Shown piece by piece: positions 22,769 to 32,200 of a DNA stretch of 60,942 nt. The stretch comes from Ruminococcus sp. (GTDB taxonomy: Bacteria > Bacillota > Clostridia > Oscillospirales > Acutalibacteraceae), in the NCBI GenBank assembly GCA_017458845.1, contig JAFSZY010000033.1, positions 1-60,942 on the forward strand, in the 5' to 3' direction. Position 1 is the stretch's first letter. Each line of letters begins with the position of its first letter. A program made the translations under genes and the position numbers. The notes below the pieces were generated by a model. That model was given only the letters and a program-made list of their open reading frames with translations, was not told the DNA's origin and ran no database searches.

Positions 22769-25222
22769 ATGAAAAAATCAATTCTATTCAGATTACTTTC
22801 CGTTTTCTTGGCGACAGTATTAACTGTCACCATGTTCACTACGGTCGTAAGCGCCGCGGAGAGCAACAGCGGAAAGTACATAAAAGACGTATTTGTTGCT
22901 TACGGCGAGAAGAAGTCTGACGCTGAAAAATGGCTCAAGGAACACGGCTGGAAGCCTATTGCCGACCTCAACGATGGCAAGAACTCCAAGGCTAAGACCG
23001 ACGCCGTCGCGGTGCTCGGAATTAAGCGTACCGACAAGGCAAAGGAAGCCATCACCGATATGGCTACAATGAATATGCTCGGCGAATACAGCTTTGACGC
23101 CTACGATGAACTTGTAGCAGAGAAAAAGGCGGACATCACCGAGTTTATCAACAACTTTGTCCCGGCTCTCAAGGAGTACCGCATCAACTTCGCAGGCAAA
23201 GGCAGCAGCGGCGGCAAGAAGCGCGCCAAGATGGCTCGCGACCTGCTCAACAAGTTCTATGACGGCGATCCCAACGACGAAGTCGCTGTCAACGATACCG
23301 GAAAGCCGCTTGGTGACCTGCTTCTGAAGAGAACAAAAACCGAAATCGGCGATGAGGCGTACAACGCGCTCTCTCAGGAAGAGAAGATGAAGACAGCCGA
23401 CCTCCAGCAGATTATTCTCGAAAGCTCGGGTCCTGCTGTCTTGATGATTGAACAGACGCTCGCGCTTGCGACGGACACAAGCACAAAGTCGTGGCTCCAG
23501 CGCCTTGACGGACTAACGGGCGACGACCTAGTGAAGAAAATCGGCAACTACGCTCCCGAGGCAAAGGGACAGGATCTCGCACCCTCAGCTGCAATGAGCC
23601 TTCTCGCGGCACATTTCGAGGACTACTCAAAGAAACTCGTAAAGGAGTGGAGTGACGTTCACGAGGACATTCTCTGGTATGAGGATTATTGTGACAAAAA
23701 CAATCTCCGGCAGGGTGACGACAATGCTGACGTGTACAACGAAAGAGTTCAAAAGTACTTTGATGACCTGAATAAAACGGATGAGGATAAATTCAGTGAT
23801 GACTTTGGTCGGTACGCACGCGTGGATGGGTATTATCATGTAATAAAGAAAATCGCCTATTCGGGCGAATGGGGCAATACTCTTTACGATTTCTTCCGCC
23901 CCAAGGATAAGAACGCGGACTACAGCACTGAAACTGATTTCTTCGCTCCCATAGCCGCGGCACTCTCCGAGGGACAGCGTGCGTCGCTTGACTTCATCAG
24001 TCTTTCCGCTCTCTTAAGGCTCGGTATGGACAGCAACTCTACCGTTAAAGCCGATTTCCCATCGACCGCGGAGATTTTCAAGGATGAGGACGGTAATACG
24101 CTCGATCGTATTTCAATTTACAGCGGAATCAACCGCTCAATCTTCCGCAAGGGCGTTGCGCTGACAAGCGACGCGCTTACGGAGAAGAACATGGGCGAGG
24201 ACCCCTACGGCAAGATTTGGGATGAAGACGGTATTGTTTCAATTTCTTCCTATGTTGGTATGGGCGCAGGCGTGATTATGTTGACGACAGGTGCAGTTTT
24301 GGCTGTGAAGGCGGCGAGAGCAGTTGCAACGACGGTTGCGCCTCTTGAAAAGGCTCTGAATACCGCTCTTAACCAGTTAAATCAATCTATAAAAAATGCG
24401 GTTATAGGTCAAAATGGCATCACAGTAGTTGAACCGGAATATATGTTCATAAGTCAAAAAAATGGCGTTGAAAGCATCGGACTTAAATTAGACAAAGCGC
24501 AAAGCGCTGTAAACAAAATCAGTACAGCCGGCAAATGGATGATGGGTATCGGCGGCGCGCTGATGGTGCTTTGTGCTGTACTCAAGGGTGTTCAAATGCA
24601 CAAGTACTACAACCGTACGTTTTCGATAATTCCGCGAATGATAGTCGAAGAAGGAAAAATCGTTTCATATACTAAGGACGAAAAAGGCACCGATGTCAAG
24701 CACATCAACTTTGACCAGTTCTATTACTATGAGGTCGCCAAGTGTAACCGTCAGGAAGTCGGTATTCATACAAGCGCCCAGAACGGCGTCTCGGATTACA
24801 AGAGCTGGGGCTGCGGCGACGCGGCGGATCTTAACGCCGACGTCGGAGTACAGTGGCTCGCGCTGTACGTTAACCGCGCAGGGGAGAAGGGCGAGCCGAT
24901 TCTTGCGGATTCGCTAAAGCTCCAGACCGGCGAGAACGGCGTCAAAGCTCCCGCGGGCTACAACGGCTGTCTCCATATGTTTGCGTCAAAGAACCCCGTG
25001 AAGATTGACGATACAGCCTACAGCTATCGCGGCGATAACAACGGTATGTACCTCTTCTGGCAAACAGATGCAAATGCATACCCCTCGGCGACCGCTTCCG
25101 CCTTCAACCCCGGATTCCTCGCTCTTGCCGGAATCGGCGGACTTGCACTGGGCGTTCTCGGCACTACTCTGTTTATGCTTCCTAAGCTGAAAAAGAGAAA
25201 AGAAGAAGAAGCTGCCGCGTAA
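22769..25222 (+). CDS. Exported anchored protein with variable central loop, paralogue B
   Basis: An 817-residue tandem paralogue of the previous gene, 30 bases downstream with its own AGAGGAAAA ribosome site. Signal peptide, N-terminal unit, helical region and C-terminal unit are almost the same, and long stretches are nearly identical in DNA (for example around 23200-23250 and 24750-24870). The segment at about 511-587, between the two hydrophobic segments, is unrelated: Ala-Ala-Arg-Ala-Val-Ala...Asn-Ala-Val-Ile-Gly-Gln here against a Trp-rich, acidic segment in paralogue A. The end is Ala-Ser-Ala-Phe (base 25094), a membrane segment, and Lys-Lys-Arg-Lys followed by Glu and Ala. Function unknown. 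Confidence 0.75.
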   Translation: MKKSILFRLLSVFLATVLTVTMFTTVVSAAESNSGKYIKDVFVAYGEKKSDAEKWLKEHGWKPIADLNDGKNSKAKTDAVAVLGIKRTDKAKEAITDMATMNMLGEYSFDAYDELVAEKKADITEFINNFVPALKEYRINFAGKGSSGGKKRAKMARDLLNKFYDGDPNDEVAVNDTGKPLGDLLLKRTKTEIGDEAYNALSQEEKMKTADLQQIILESSGPAVLMIEQTLALATDTSTKSWLQRLDGLTGDDLVKKIGNYAPEAKGQDLAPSAAMSLLAAHFEDYSKKLVKEWSDVHEDILWYEDYCDKNNLRQGDDNADVYNERVQKYFDDLNKTDEDKFSDDFGRYARVDGYYHVIKKIAYSGEWGNTLYDFFRPKDKNADYSTETDFFAPIAAALSEGQRASLDFISLSALLRLGMDSNSTVKADFPSTAEIFKDEDGNTLDRISIYSGINRSIFRKGVALTSDALTEKNMGEDPYGKIWDEDGIVSISSYVGMGAGVIMLTTGAVLAVKAARAVATTVAPLEKALNTALNQLNQSIKNAVIGQNGITVVEPEYMFISQKNGVESIGLKLDKAQSAVNKISTAGKWMMGIGGALMVLCAVLKGVQMHKYYNRTFSIIPRMIVEEGKIVSYTKDEKGTDVKHINFDQFYYYEVAKCNRQEVGIHTSAQNGVSDYKSWGCGDAADLNADVGVQWLALYVNRAGEKGEPILADSLKLQTGENGVKAPAGYNGCLHMFASKNPVKIDDTAYSYRGDNNGMYLFWQTDANAYPSATASAFNPGFLALAGIGGLALGVLGTTLFMLPKLKKRKEEEAAA

Positions 25223-25242
25223 ACGGCAAATATACAGGAATA

Positions 25243-25265
25243 AAGCGCCTGTTCCACAGGCGCTT
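25243..25265 (+). terminator. Tight GC hairpin after the paralogue pair
   Basis: A 10-bp perfect stem (25243-25252 with 25256-25265) has a 3-base loop but no T-run after it. It may be a weak terminator or an mRNA-stabilising hairpin that lets some transcription pass into the STAS gene at 25294. Confidence 0.55.
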
Positions 25266-25293
25266 GAAATAATTTGTTACAGGAGAAATAATT

Positions 25294-25650
25294 ATGGCAT
25301 TATTTGGAAAAAAAGAAAAGAAAACCACATCAAATATGAGCAGTAAAAGTCGTTTGGATATCGAGGTAAATAAAAACGGAGCAGAATACACATTCCTGCT
25401 TAACGGCAGACTTGATACAATAACTTCTCCCGACCTTGAGGCTAAGATCAACGAAGCTACCCCTGACGCTGAAAAGTTGATTTTTGATCTTACTAATCTG
25501 GAATACATCTCCAGCGCGGGACTTCGCGTTCTTCTCGGAGCGGTACAGGTTATGGAAGACAAGGGAGGGATGGTTGTCCGCAACCTCACTCAGTCTGTTA
25601 AGGAAGTTTTTGAGCTTACAGGCTTCAGCCGTCTGTTCACCATTGAGTAA
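25294..25650 (+). CDS. STAS-domain anti-sigma-factor antagonist
   Basis: The protein has 118 residues. A basic Lys-rich N-terminus (1-20) leads into a complete STAS domain. The phospho-acceptor loop Tyr-Ile-Ser73-Ser74-Ala-Gly-Leu-Arg has two candidate serines, after the beta-strand Leu-Ile-Phe-Asp-Leu. In SpoIIAA/RsbV proteins this serine is phosphorylated by a partner switch kinase. No kinase (SpoIIAB/RsbW type) or sigma factor is encoded nearby, so the gene is an orphan within the window. Ribosome site ACAGGAG. It follows the surface-protein cluster on the same strand and precedes a damaged membrane-protein gene. A role in regulating surface-protein expression is possible but is inference. 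Confidence 0.88.
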   Translation: MALFGKKEKKTTSNMSSKSRLDIEVNKNGAEYTFLLNGRLDTITSPDLEAKINEATPDAEKLIFDLTNLEYISSAGLRVLLGAVQVMEDKGGMVVRNLTQSVKEVFELTGFSRLFTIE

Positions 25651-25684
25651 GATATATAATCTGTTACCTTAACGGAGAGAACTT

Positions 25685-26154
25685 ATGATTAAGAAACTTA
25701 AAGACATCAAAATATACGGATTGATTTTTACCATATTGTCAATCCTTTTTGTCATGGCGTTCGGCACCCCTTTTTCATCGAAGAAAGACTGCAGCCGTAT
25801 CTTTATAATATAGGCATAGATTCAATGGGAGCGATTATCTGCGCGGCGCTGTTTATGATGTCGTCAAAAATTTATATCAACGACCATGCCACTATGGGAG
25901 GCTCTCCCGCGGAGATACTCGAAAGAGTTAACAAACTTGTTTACGCTAATAACGATGCTCATATGTTTGTAACTGTATGGCTGGGCATACTCGGAATCGC
26001 ATTGCTCGTTGCGCTTATAGTTTTTCTGAGCTTCAAGCTGTTGTTCCTGATCGTGAATATTATGTATGATATTACATATGGAAGAGATGACGCCGAGCGC
26101 GGCGAAAGCGGACGCAGAGTAAAAAAATCCGACAGCGATTTCTTTTTCGGATGA
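25685..26154 (+). pseudogene. Small membrane protein interrupted by a one-base frameshift
   Basis: From the ATG at 25685 (after GGAGAG) the frame begins Met-Ile-Lys-Lys-Leu-Lys-Asp-Ile-Lys, then a membrane segment, and stops at 25811-25813. From about 25772 a different frame continues the protein without a break (Phe-Ile-Glu-Glu-Arg-Leu-Gln-Pro-Tyr-Leu) to a stop at 26154, giving about 156 residues with three membrane segments. The join lies in a CCCCTTTTT run near 25768-25776; one extra T would restore a single frame. It may be a true mutation, a slippage-controlled gene or a sequencing error. The family is unknown. It follows the STAS gene by 34 bases and is probably co-transcribed. Confidence 0.75.
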
Positions 26155-26168
26155 ATTTCAAAAAAATT

Positions 26169-26218
26169 AAAACCACTGCATTGCGAACCCTTTTGCGGTG
26201 TGGTGGTTTTTGTTTTGC
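26169..26218 (+). terminator. Intrinsic terminator after the frameshifted membrane protein
   Basis: AAAACCAC (26169-26176) pairs with GTGGTTTT (26203-26210), with additional inner pairing (GCA/GCG with CGC-type bases) and TTTTTGTTTT after it. It closes the 25294-26154 pair. Confidence 0.7.
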
Positions 26219-26256
26219 AAAAAACAAAGAAAATCGAATAAATATTCTAAAATATA

Positions 26257-26285
26257 TTGACGCAAGTAGAACATATTGTTATATT
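26257..26285 (+). promoter_or_regulatory. Promoter of a decayed gene
   Basis: TTGACG (26257-26262), 17-base spacer, TATATT (26280-26285), then ribosome site GAAGGAGAG before a GTG at 26309. The control signals are intact although the gene behind them is broken. Confidence 0.65.
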
Positions 26286-26308
26286 ATTTAAGAAAGAAGG
26301 AGAGAAAA

Positions 26309-26624
26309 GTGATAGCAGAATTAAGAATTAACGGAAAACCGTCGCCGTATGTTCGTGCGAAGGAGACAGGGAACGGCGTTATATACACAGGTAAGCTGAC
26401 AACCGCAACAATCCTAACGACTACACAAACTACTTCCGTCTGCCGAATGATATTTTAATCTGGACTTGTGTGCGGAGGAGATAGCGGTCTATGCTTTCAT
26501 ATTGCGTATGGAGAATCGCAGGATATATACTTGCTTCCCGTCGTACAAAACTAAAATAACCGTTCTCGGACACACCTACGGCGAGCCGACATGGGAATGG
26601 AGTGATTTAACCAGCTTACTGTGA
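26309..26624 (+). pseudogene. Decayed surface-protein gene with two frameshifts
   Basis: Three short frames join into one protein-like reading. The first is from GTG 26309 (Ile-Ala-Glu-Leu-Arg-Ile-Asn-Gly-Lys, Gly-Val-Ile-Tyr-Thr-Gly-Lys-Leu). The second is from about 26410 (Asn-Pro-Asn-Asp-Tyr-Thr-Asn-Tyr-Phe-Arg-Leu-Pro). The third is from about 26455 to the TGA at 26622-26624. The last contains His-Thr-Tyr-Gly-Glu-Pro-Thr-Trp-Glu-Trp-Ser-Asp, the same module seen three times in the 2262-residue protein at 34837. So it is a remnant of a protein from this surface family. Bases 26625-26749 hold nothing clear except the next ribosome site. Confidence 0.65.
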
Positions 26625-26749
26625 TGACAGCTTGCTGACGTATGAAGCTTGGTCTTGAGAACTGTTTGTGACGGTACAAGCTTCAAACAAGGCATGTACA
26701 TGGAATTGTGCGGTATTGACATGAATACATTAAATAACAGGAGATTTTT

Positions 26750-29161
26750 ATGAAAACTTGTAAGAAATCTGTAAGCGTATTGTTCGCGCTGATTATAGCG
26801 GTTAGTTTGATTTGCACTGTTCCGGTAATCACAAACGCGGCAGGGGAGACAGCTGATGTAAACAACGGTATTCCGGTTCTGAATATCAATATTGACGAAA
26901 CCGCCGAGGGCTACGGCACAATTGAACAGATGAACTCAAGCCCCGACCACAGCGCCGAATGTACAGGCACAATCAAGCTTGACGTGCCTGACGGTTACAA
27001 GGGAGACTACAGTGACGTTGCTCTAAACGGCACCGAGGATTTAGAACTCGAATACATACGAGGCAGAGGTCATACTACGTGGATGGAGGATAAAAAGCCC
27101 TATAAGCTCAAACTGAAAAAAGGTGCCGATTTACTCGGAATGGGCTCAAACAAGCACTGGATATTGCTTGCGAACGCCAAGGACGAAACTCTGCTCAGAA
27201 ACAGAATCGTCTATTACATAGCAAGAAGAATGGGGCTCGAATACACCCCGAAAATGCTCCCTGTTGACGTTGTAATGAACGGAAAGTATATCGGCAGCTA
27301 CTACCTTTGCGAGCAAGTCAGGGTAGGAAAGAGTCGCGTAAACATCGACGAGCTTACCGATAAGGATAATACCGAGCCCGAGCTTACGGGAGGGTATCTG
27401 TTCTCTTACTCACCCTATCCCGAAGAACCCGAGGCAAATGTGCTGACAACAGAAAAAGGACTTCGCTTTCAGGGCGAGAACCCTGTGTTTTATTCCGCAG
27501 ACCCGACTGACGAAATAGGTACTCAGGAACAGAAGTCATATCTCACAGACTATCTCCAAAAGATTGAAAATGCCGTATACGGCAAGGACTTCAAGGATGA
27601 CAACGGCGTTTCGGTATGGGATTATATGGATATGAAATCCACCGTCGATTATTGGTGGGTTCAGGAGTTTACAAAGAATGTTGACTCATTCAGAACCGAC
27701 AGCACATATCTTTACAAGCCCAGAAACGACAAGCTCTACTGGGGACCGATTTGGGATTTCGACCTTTCTCTCGGAAAGTCGGTCAGAGACACCGACGGCT
27801 TCTATATGAGCAAAAATATGGATTGGCTCAACAAGCTCAGAGCCGAGTGCCCCGAATATCAGGCTATGCTCAGACAGCGCTGGACAGAGCTTAACGGAAT
27901 CATAAACGATATCGTAAAGGACGGCGGCGTGCTTGACCAATATGCCTCTGAGACAAAAAGCTCATGGGAGGCTAATAAAGAGTGTTGGCAGCTTGATAAC
28001 TCCATCGGAAGCTTTGATTTTGAATTAGATACGCTACGCGACTGGATCATCGGACGTCAGACGTGGGTAAACGATAATATCGATACAATGATAAACAAGG
28101 TTTACGGCACGGTTAAATTTGTCGCCGACGGCGAGGTCGTTCAGGAGAGCTCCGTGCTGCTCGGCTCTTCGCTTTTAAACTCTGTTCCCGAAGCTCCCGA
28201 GAAGAAGGGATATGTTTTTGAGGGCTGGAAGAACGAGGACGGCAGCGAGTTTGAGCCTATAAACGTAATTACGGACGACACAACAATAGTTGGCTCCTAT
28301 ATCAGCGAGAAGAGTATTATCAAAGCAGATAATATTTACTTCCAAGGGAGTGAAATATGGGATGATATTCTTCTTTGGAATCAGTTTTATATACCCTACA
28401 CCCTGACTCCGTTTGAAACAAACGACAAGGTAGCGAGCTGGAGTTCGTCGGATACGAACATCGCAGAGGTGGATGCAAACGGCATAGTCACAGAGAAAAA
28501 GACAGGCGCCGTTAAAATCACCGCTACGCTGAGAACAGGGCTTAAAAAGTCCTTTACACTCCATATAATAAATATATCGGAAACTCCCCTTAATGAGACG
28601 GGTGAGCTGAAAGCGGCGAAAAGCTCCGTAACCCTGAAGGAGGGACAGTATACGCAGATTGCGGTAACGGCAACTCCTCAGCCCTGCGACTCGTTTATTT
28701 ACTACAGCTCAAGCAAGGAGAGCGTCGCCGAGGTTGACTCGAACGGCGTAATCCACGCGCTTAAGGAGGGCACAACCACCATTACCGCTTCAACCGCGAG
28801 CGACAAGACGGTCAAGTACAAGGTAGTGGTCAAGTCCGCGAAGAAAGCCAATACGCTTAAGGTTACGAAGAAAACCAAGTCAATTAAGGCTAAGAACCTC
28901 AAAACAAAGGCTCGTACCGTCAAGCCTCTGACAATCAGCAAGGCTAAGGGAGCTGTAACGGTAAAGACAACCTCCGTCAAGCTCGGCAAAAAGAAAATTT
29001 CGGTAAAAAAGTTTAAGTTTAACAAAAAAGGTAAGTTAACCGTTAATAAGGGTAAGTACCGGACAGGAACATATAAGGTTACGGTTAAAATTATCGCAAA
29101 GGGCAACTCAAACTATAAGCCTAAAACCATAAGCAAAACAGTCAATATTAAAATTAAGTGA
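26750..29161 (+). CDS. CotH-kinase-family surface protein with Ig-like and Lys-rich C-terminal domains
   Basis: This 803-residue exported protein has ribosome site AGGAG. Signal peptide 1-30. The CotH domain spans about 45-430, with Arg-Gly-Arg-Gly-His-Thr-Thr-Trp, the strand Pro-Tyr-Lys-Leu-Lys-Leu-Lys, Asp-Glu-Thr-Leu-Leu-Arg-Asn-Arg, and Trp-Gly-Pro-Ile-Trp-Asp-Phe-Asp, expected to bind metal and nucleotide. Bacillus CotH phosphorylates spore-coat proteins; secreted clostridial versions are common on cell surfaces and cellulosomes. One Gly-Trp-type Listeria-Bacteroides repeat, two Ig-like (Big_2) domains and a Lys-rich ~100-residue tail follow; the tail may bind wall polymers. It is probably co-transcribed with the lipoprotein gene 53 bases downstream. 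Confidence 0.88.
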   Translation: MKTCKKSVSVLFALIIAVSLICTVPVITNAAGETADVNNGIPVLNINIDETAEGYGTIEQMNSSPDHSAECTGTIKLDVPDGYKGDYSDVALNGTEDLELEYIRGRGHTTWMEDKKPYKLKLKKGADLLGMGSNKHWILLANAKDETLLRNRIVYYIARRMGLEYTPKMLPVDVVMNGKYIGSYYLCEQVRVGKSRVNIDELTDKDNTEPELTGGYLFSYSPYPEEPEANVLTTEKGLRFQGENPVFYSADPTDEIGTQEQKSYLTDYLQKIENAVYGKDFKDDNGVSVWDYMDMKSTVDYWWVQEFTKNVDSFRTDSTYLYKPRNDKLYWGPIWDFDLSLGKSVRDTDGFYMSKNMDWLNKLRAECPEYQAMLRQRWTELNGIINDIVKDGGVLDQYASETKSSWEANKECWQLDNSIGSFDFELDTLRDWIIGRQTWVNDNIDTMINKVYGTVKFVADGEVVQESSVLLGSSLLNSVPEAPEKKGYVFEGWKNEDGSEFEPINVITDDTTIVGSYISEKSIIKADNIYFQGSEIWDDILLWNQFYIPYTLTPFETNDKVASWSSSDTNIAEVDANGIVTEKKTGAVKITATLRTGLKKSFTLHIINISETPLNETGELKAAKSSVTLKEGQYTQIAVTATPQPCDSFIYYSSSKESVAEVDSNGVIHALKEGTTTITASTASDKTVKYKVVVKSAKKANTLKVTKKTKSIKAKNLKTKARTVKPLTISKAKGAVTVKTTSVKLGKKKISVKKFKFNKKGKLTVNKGKYRTGTYKVTVKIIAKGNSNYKPKTISKTVNIKIK

Positions 29162-29214
29162 TACTAAATCATAAAGTCAAATTACTATATCAAAAACAGA
29201 AAGAAGAAAAAACT

Positions 29215-32200
29215 ATGAAAAAAATGAAACGACTTCTCTCGCTTGTTCTCACGCTTGTAATAGCGGTATCAATCTTCACCGCCTGCGGCGGGAATAAGGA
29301 GAACAAGGAGGAAGAAAAAGCTGCAATCACAGCTACCGCTGTTAAGTTTTCTAAAGACGGAAAATACACTACAACGGTCAGCTCTGAAAAGGTTGACCTT
29401 TTGGGCGTCAAAGAGGAAAATGTTGAAGTCAGATACCTTGACACGGCAGCTGCTTCCAAAGCAGAAGAAGCTACAGACGCAAATTCAAAAGCTGCAAAAG
29501 ATGTTAAGCTTGAAGACGTTTATACTCTTTCCGCAAAGGTCGAGAGCGTCAAAGCGGCGGATAAGAAAAGCTGCGAAATAACCTTTACGGACGATAAAGC
29601 GGCTACATTCCCGACAAAGGATTATGTTATGGTTTTTAAGGGCGTTGAGGGTGAAGACAACACAGCAAGTGTTGAGGTGAAATTCCCCGAAATCACGCTG
29701 ACGCCCGACGTTAAAAGCGTTGTTTCCAACGCAAAGGGAGCAAAGGTTACGTTAGCGATTGACGGCAGCACCTTTGAGGACGGTATCAGCAAAAAGGACA
29801 TTTATCTTAATAATGCTTTCTCTGATATGAATATTGAAAGCGTTTCCTCGTCTAATAAAAACCTTACAGTTCAGCTCAAAGGTTCACCTGTAAGAAATGA
29901 AGCAGGCGCATATCAGTGGGGTTCGGTTAACGTTAAGCCGAGTGGTATTACGGACGGCTATGCAGACGTCACTTCAAAGATTGATATTCAGCTCGCAAGC
30001 GCATATATTGACACCGAAACACTGAAATTCGAAAAAGGGAGAATCAACGCAGACCTTAAGGTTAACGGAGTTGTCAACATTGATACTTTAACAAAGAACA
30101 ATATAAAGCTTGACGGCGCTACCGTTGAAGCTGCTGAAAAAGCGGACGATAATACCGTGAAACTAACCATTGCGGCAGACGGCATTAAGAGCGTAAATGA
30201 TTTTGCCGACCTTATTGGCGGAAAAGCAATGAAGCTCGGCGATTATGAATTCGCTACAGCCGTTTCACAGGCAAGCTTTTATCCCGTATTTGACTATGTT
30301 GAAGAAAACGGCGATAATCTTAATATCACGCTGAAGCTCTATGCAAACAGCGGTACTTTTGATAAGAATCTCAAGGCTGACGCTATCAGCTTTGCCGATG
30401 ACTTTAAGGACGCAAAGGTTGACTCTATCAAAGTTGACAGCGACACGGTTGCAACCCTTATCCTTTCCGTTCCCGCAAATGAACAGACAGTTGAAACAAT
30501 GGATATGAACGGCACTGTTACGCTTGCGGCAGGTGCGCTTGCAAGTGTCTGGGGCGACAAAACCTCAAAAGAATTTTCCTGCACTCGCAACTATTCCGGC
30601 GAATCGCTAGGCAAAAATGTCACACTGAACGCCGAAACCCTGCTGGAGATTCAAAAGTACACCAGAGGACTTAACACCACTTTCGGTTCAATATGTTATT
30701 ACGGTGGTATAGCCGGAAAGGTTTACACCATAGGCAAATCCATTCTTGAAGCTGCGGGTGTTCTCGAAAGCGATCAGGCGCGTCTGCTCAGGGAGCTTTC
30801 TGAAATAAACAAAAAGCTTGACAATGTTTCGGCACAGATTGATGCTGCCCGAATTGAAATTGTAAATACAATTGTGGAAAGGGATATCCAAAATAATCTT
30901 AACAATTATAACAACAAGATGGACACTCTCAAAACCAAACTGAGAAATGTCAGTCTGTTTTATGACAAAGCAAGAAAAGACCTTGCGGCTGCGGACGAAA
31001 GGTATGCGGACATTGACTGGGAGAATATGACAAACAAAGAGGCGAGCGAGTATAACCATGCTCTGATTCAGTTTATTCTCAGCAAAGCGGACACTCGCAC
31101 AAATGTCGGATATGTGGAGTTTTTAGAGGAAAGCAAAGATTTAAAAGATGTTTTTGAAGATATAACAACGGATATTGCAAGAATAGACGCGTCAAATCCC
31201 ATATGCGTTCTGGACGAAGCATGCTCACTCAAATATAATTTCGATACGCAAGCGTATGAAATAAGGCTTGCACAGAGGGTATATGCTAAAGCCATGCTCA
31301 CAAAGGCTTTTGCCGCGCTCGCCATTCGTTGGGACGCCGGTGAAAACCCGAACAATGCGACAGGTATCTGCGAAGATTTCCAAAGCGCGCTGGACGCTCT
31401 CGAAGAACTCGATAATATAGGACATCCGGTAAGTGAGATAAAAACCGTTTCAAGCGAAAAAATCATAAAGGCTGAAGGAAAATTTATCAGCGATGTGATG
31501 CTTATCGGTTCGAACAACAATACCTCAAAGATTCAGAGACAAATCTCCGGCAAGGGTTACACGATGGTAAACCAAAATCTGAATGAAGGAAACGGCGGTA
31601 TGAAGATTTTCCTCGGGTATAAAACTACCACCGATTCCGACGAAGCCATTACAGGATTCCTTCTGACAGATGCGTACAAAGGCGACAGCTACAACGACGC
31701 TTCGATAGTTCCCTGCATGGGCTACAGCGACTTTACGGAAAAACACGGTGATTTAAATCAGAACGGAACGAACAAATCCAAATCGCTTTACTTGTATTAT
31801 TATAAGGATCAAAATGCCAAAAAAGTGATTACCGATTTCTATTTCGACTCGAAATCCGAAAACACAATCTCGCTTGCAAGCGGAGTAAACGGCGATTTTA
31901 ATCAAGGCACGTTTGTGTATGATTCCAAAAAAACATTTATGCATTGCAATGATACAAACAGGAATTATACCGTGCGTGAGGGTGAAGACCCCGAGTATTA
32001 TCCCTACAGCTATGTGATTGGCAAGAAAGTCAGAATCTATAACAGCAGCGAATATAATTTCCTTGACAGAATCAAAGTTTACAACGCGCTTGCCCAACCA
32101 ACAAAAGGCAGGTATTACGGCAGCGACTGGACTGATAGCCAGGTCAAAGAGTTTATGCGCCGCTTAAACGGCAGAACTGTCAACGCAGAGCTTGAAGCTG

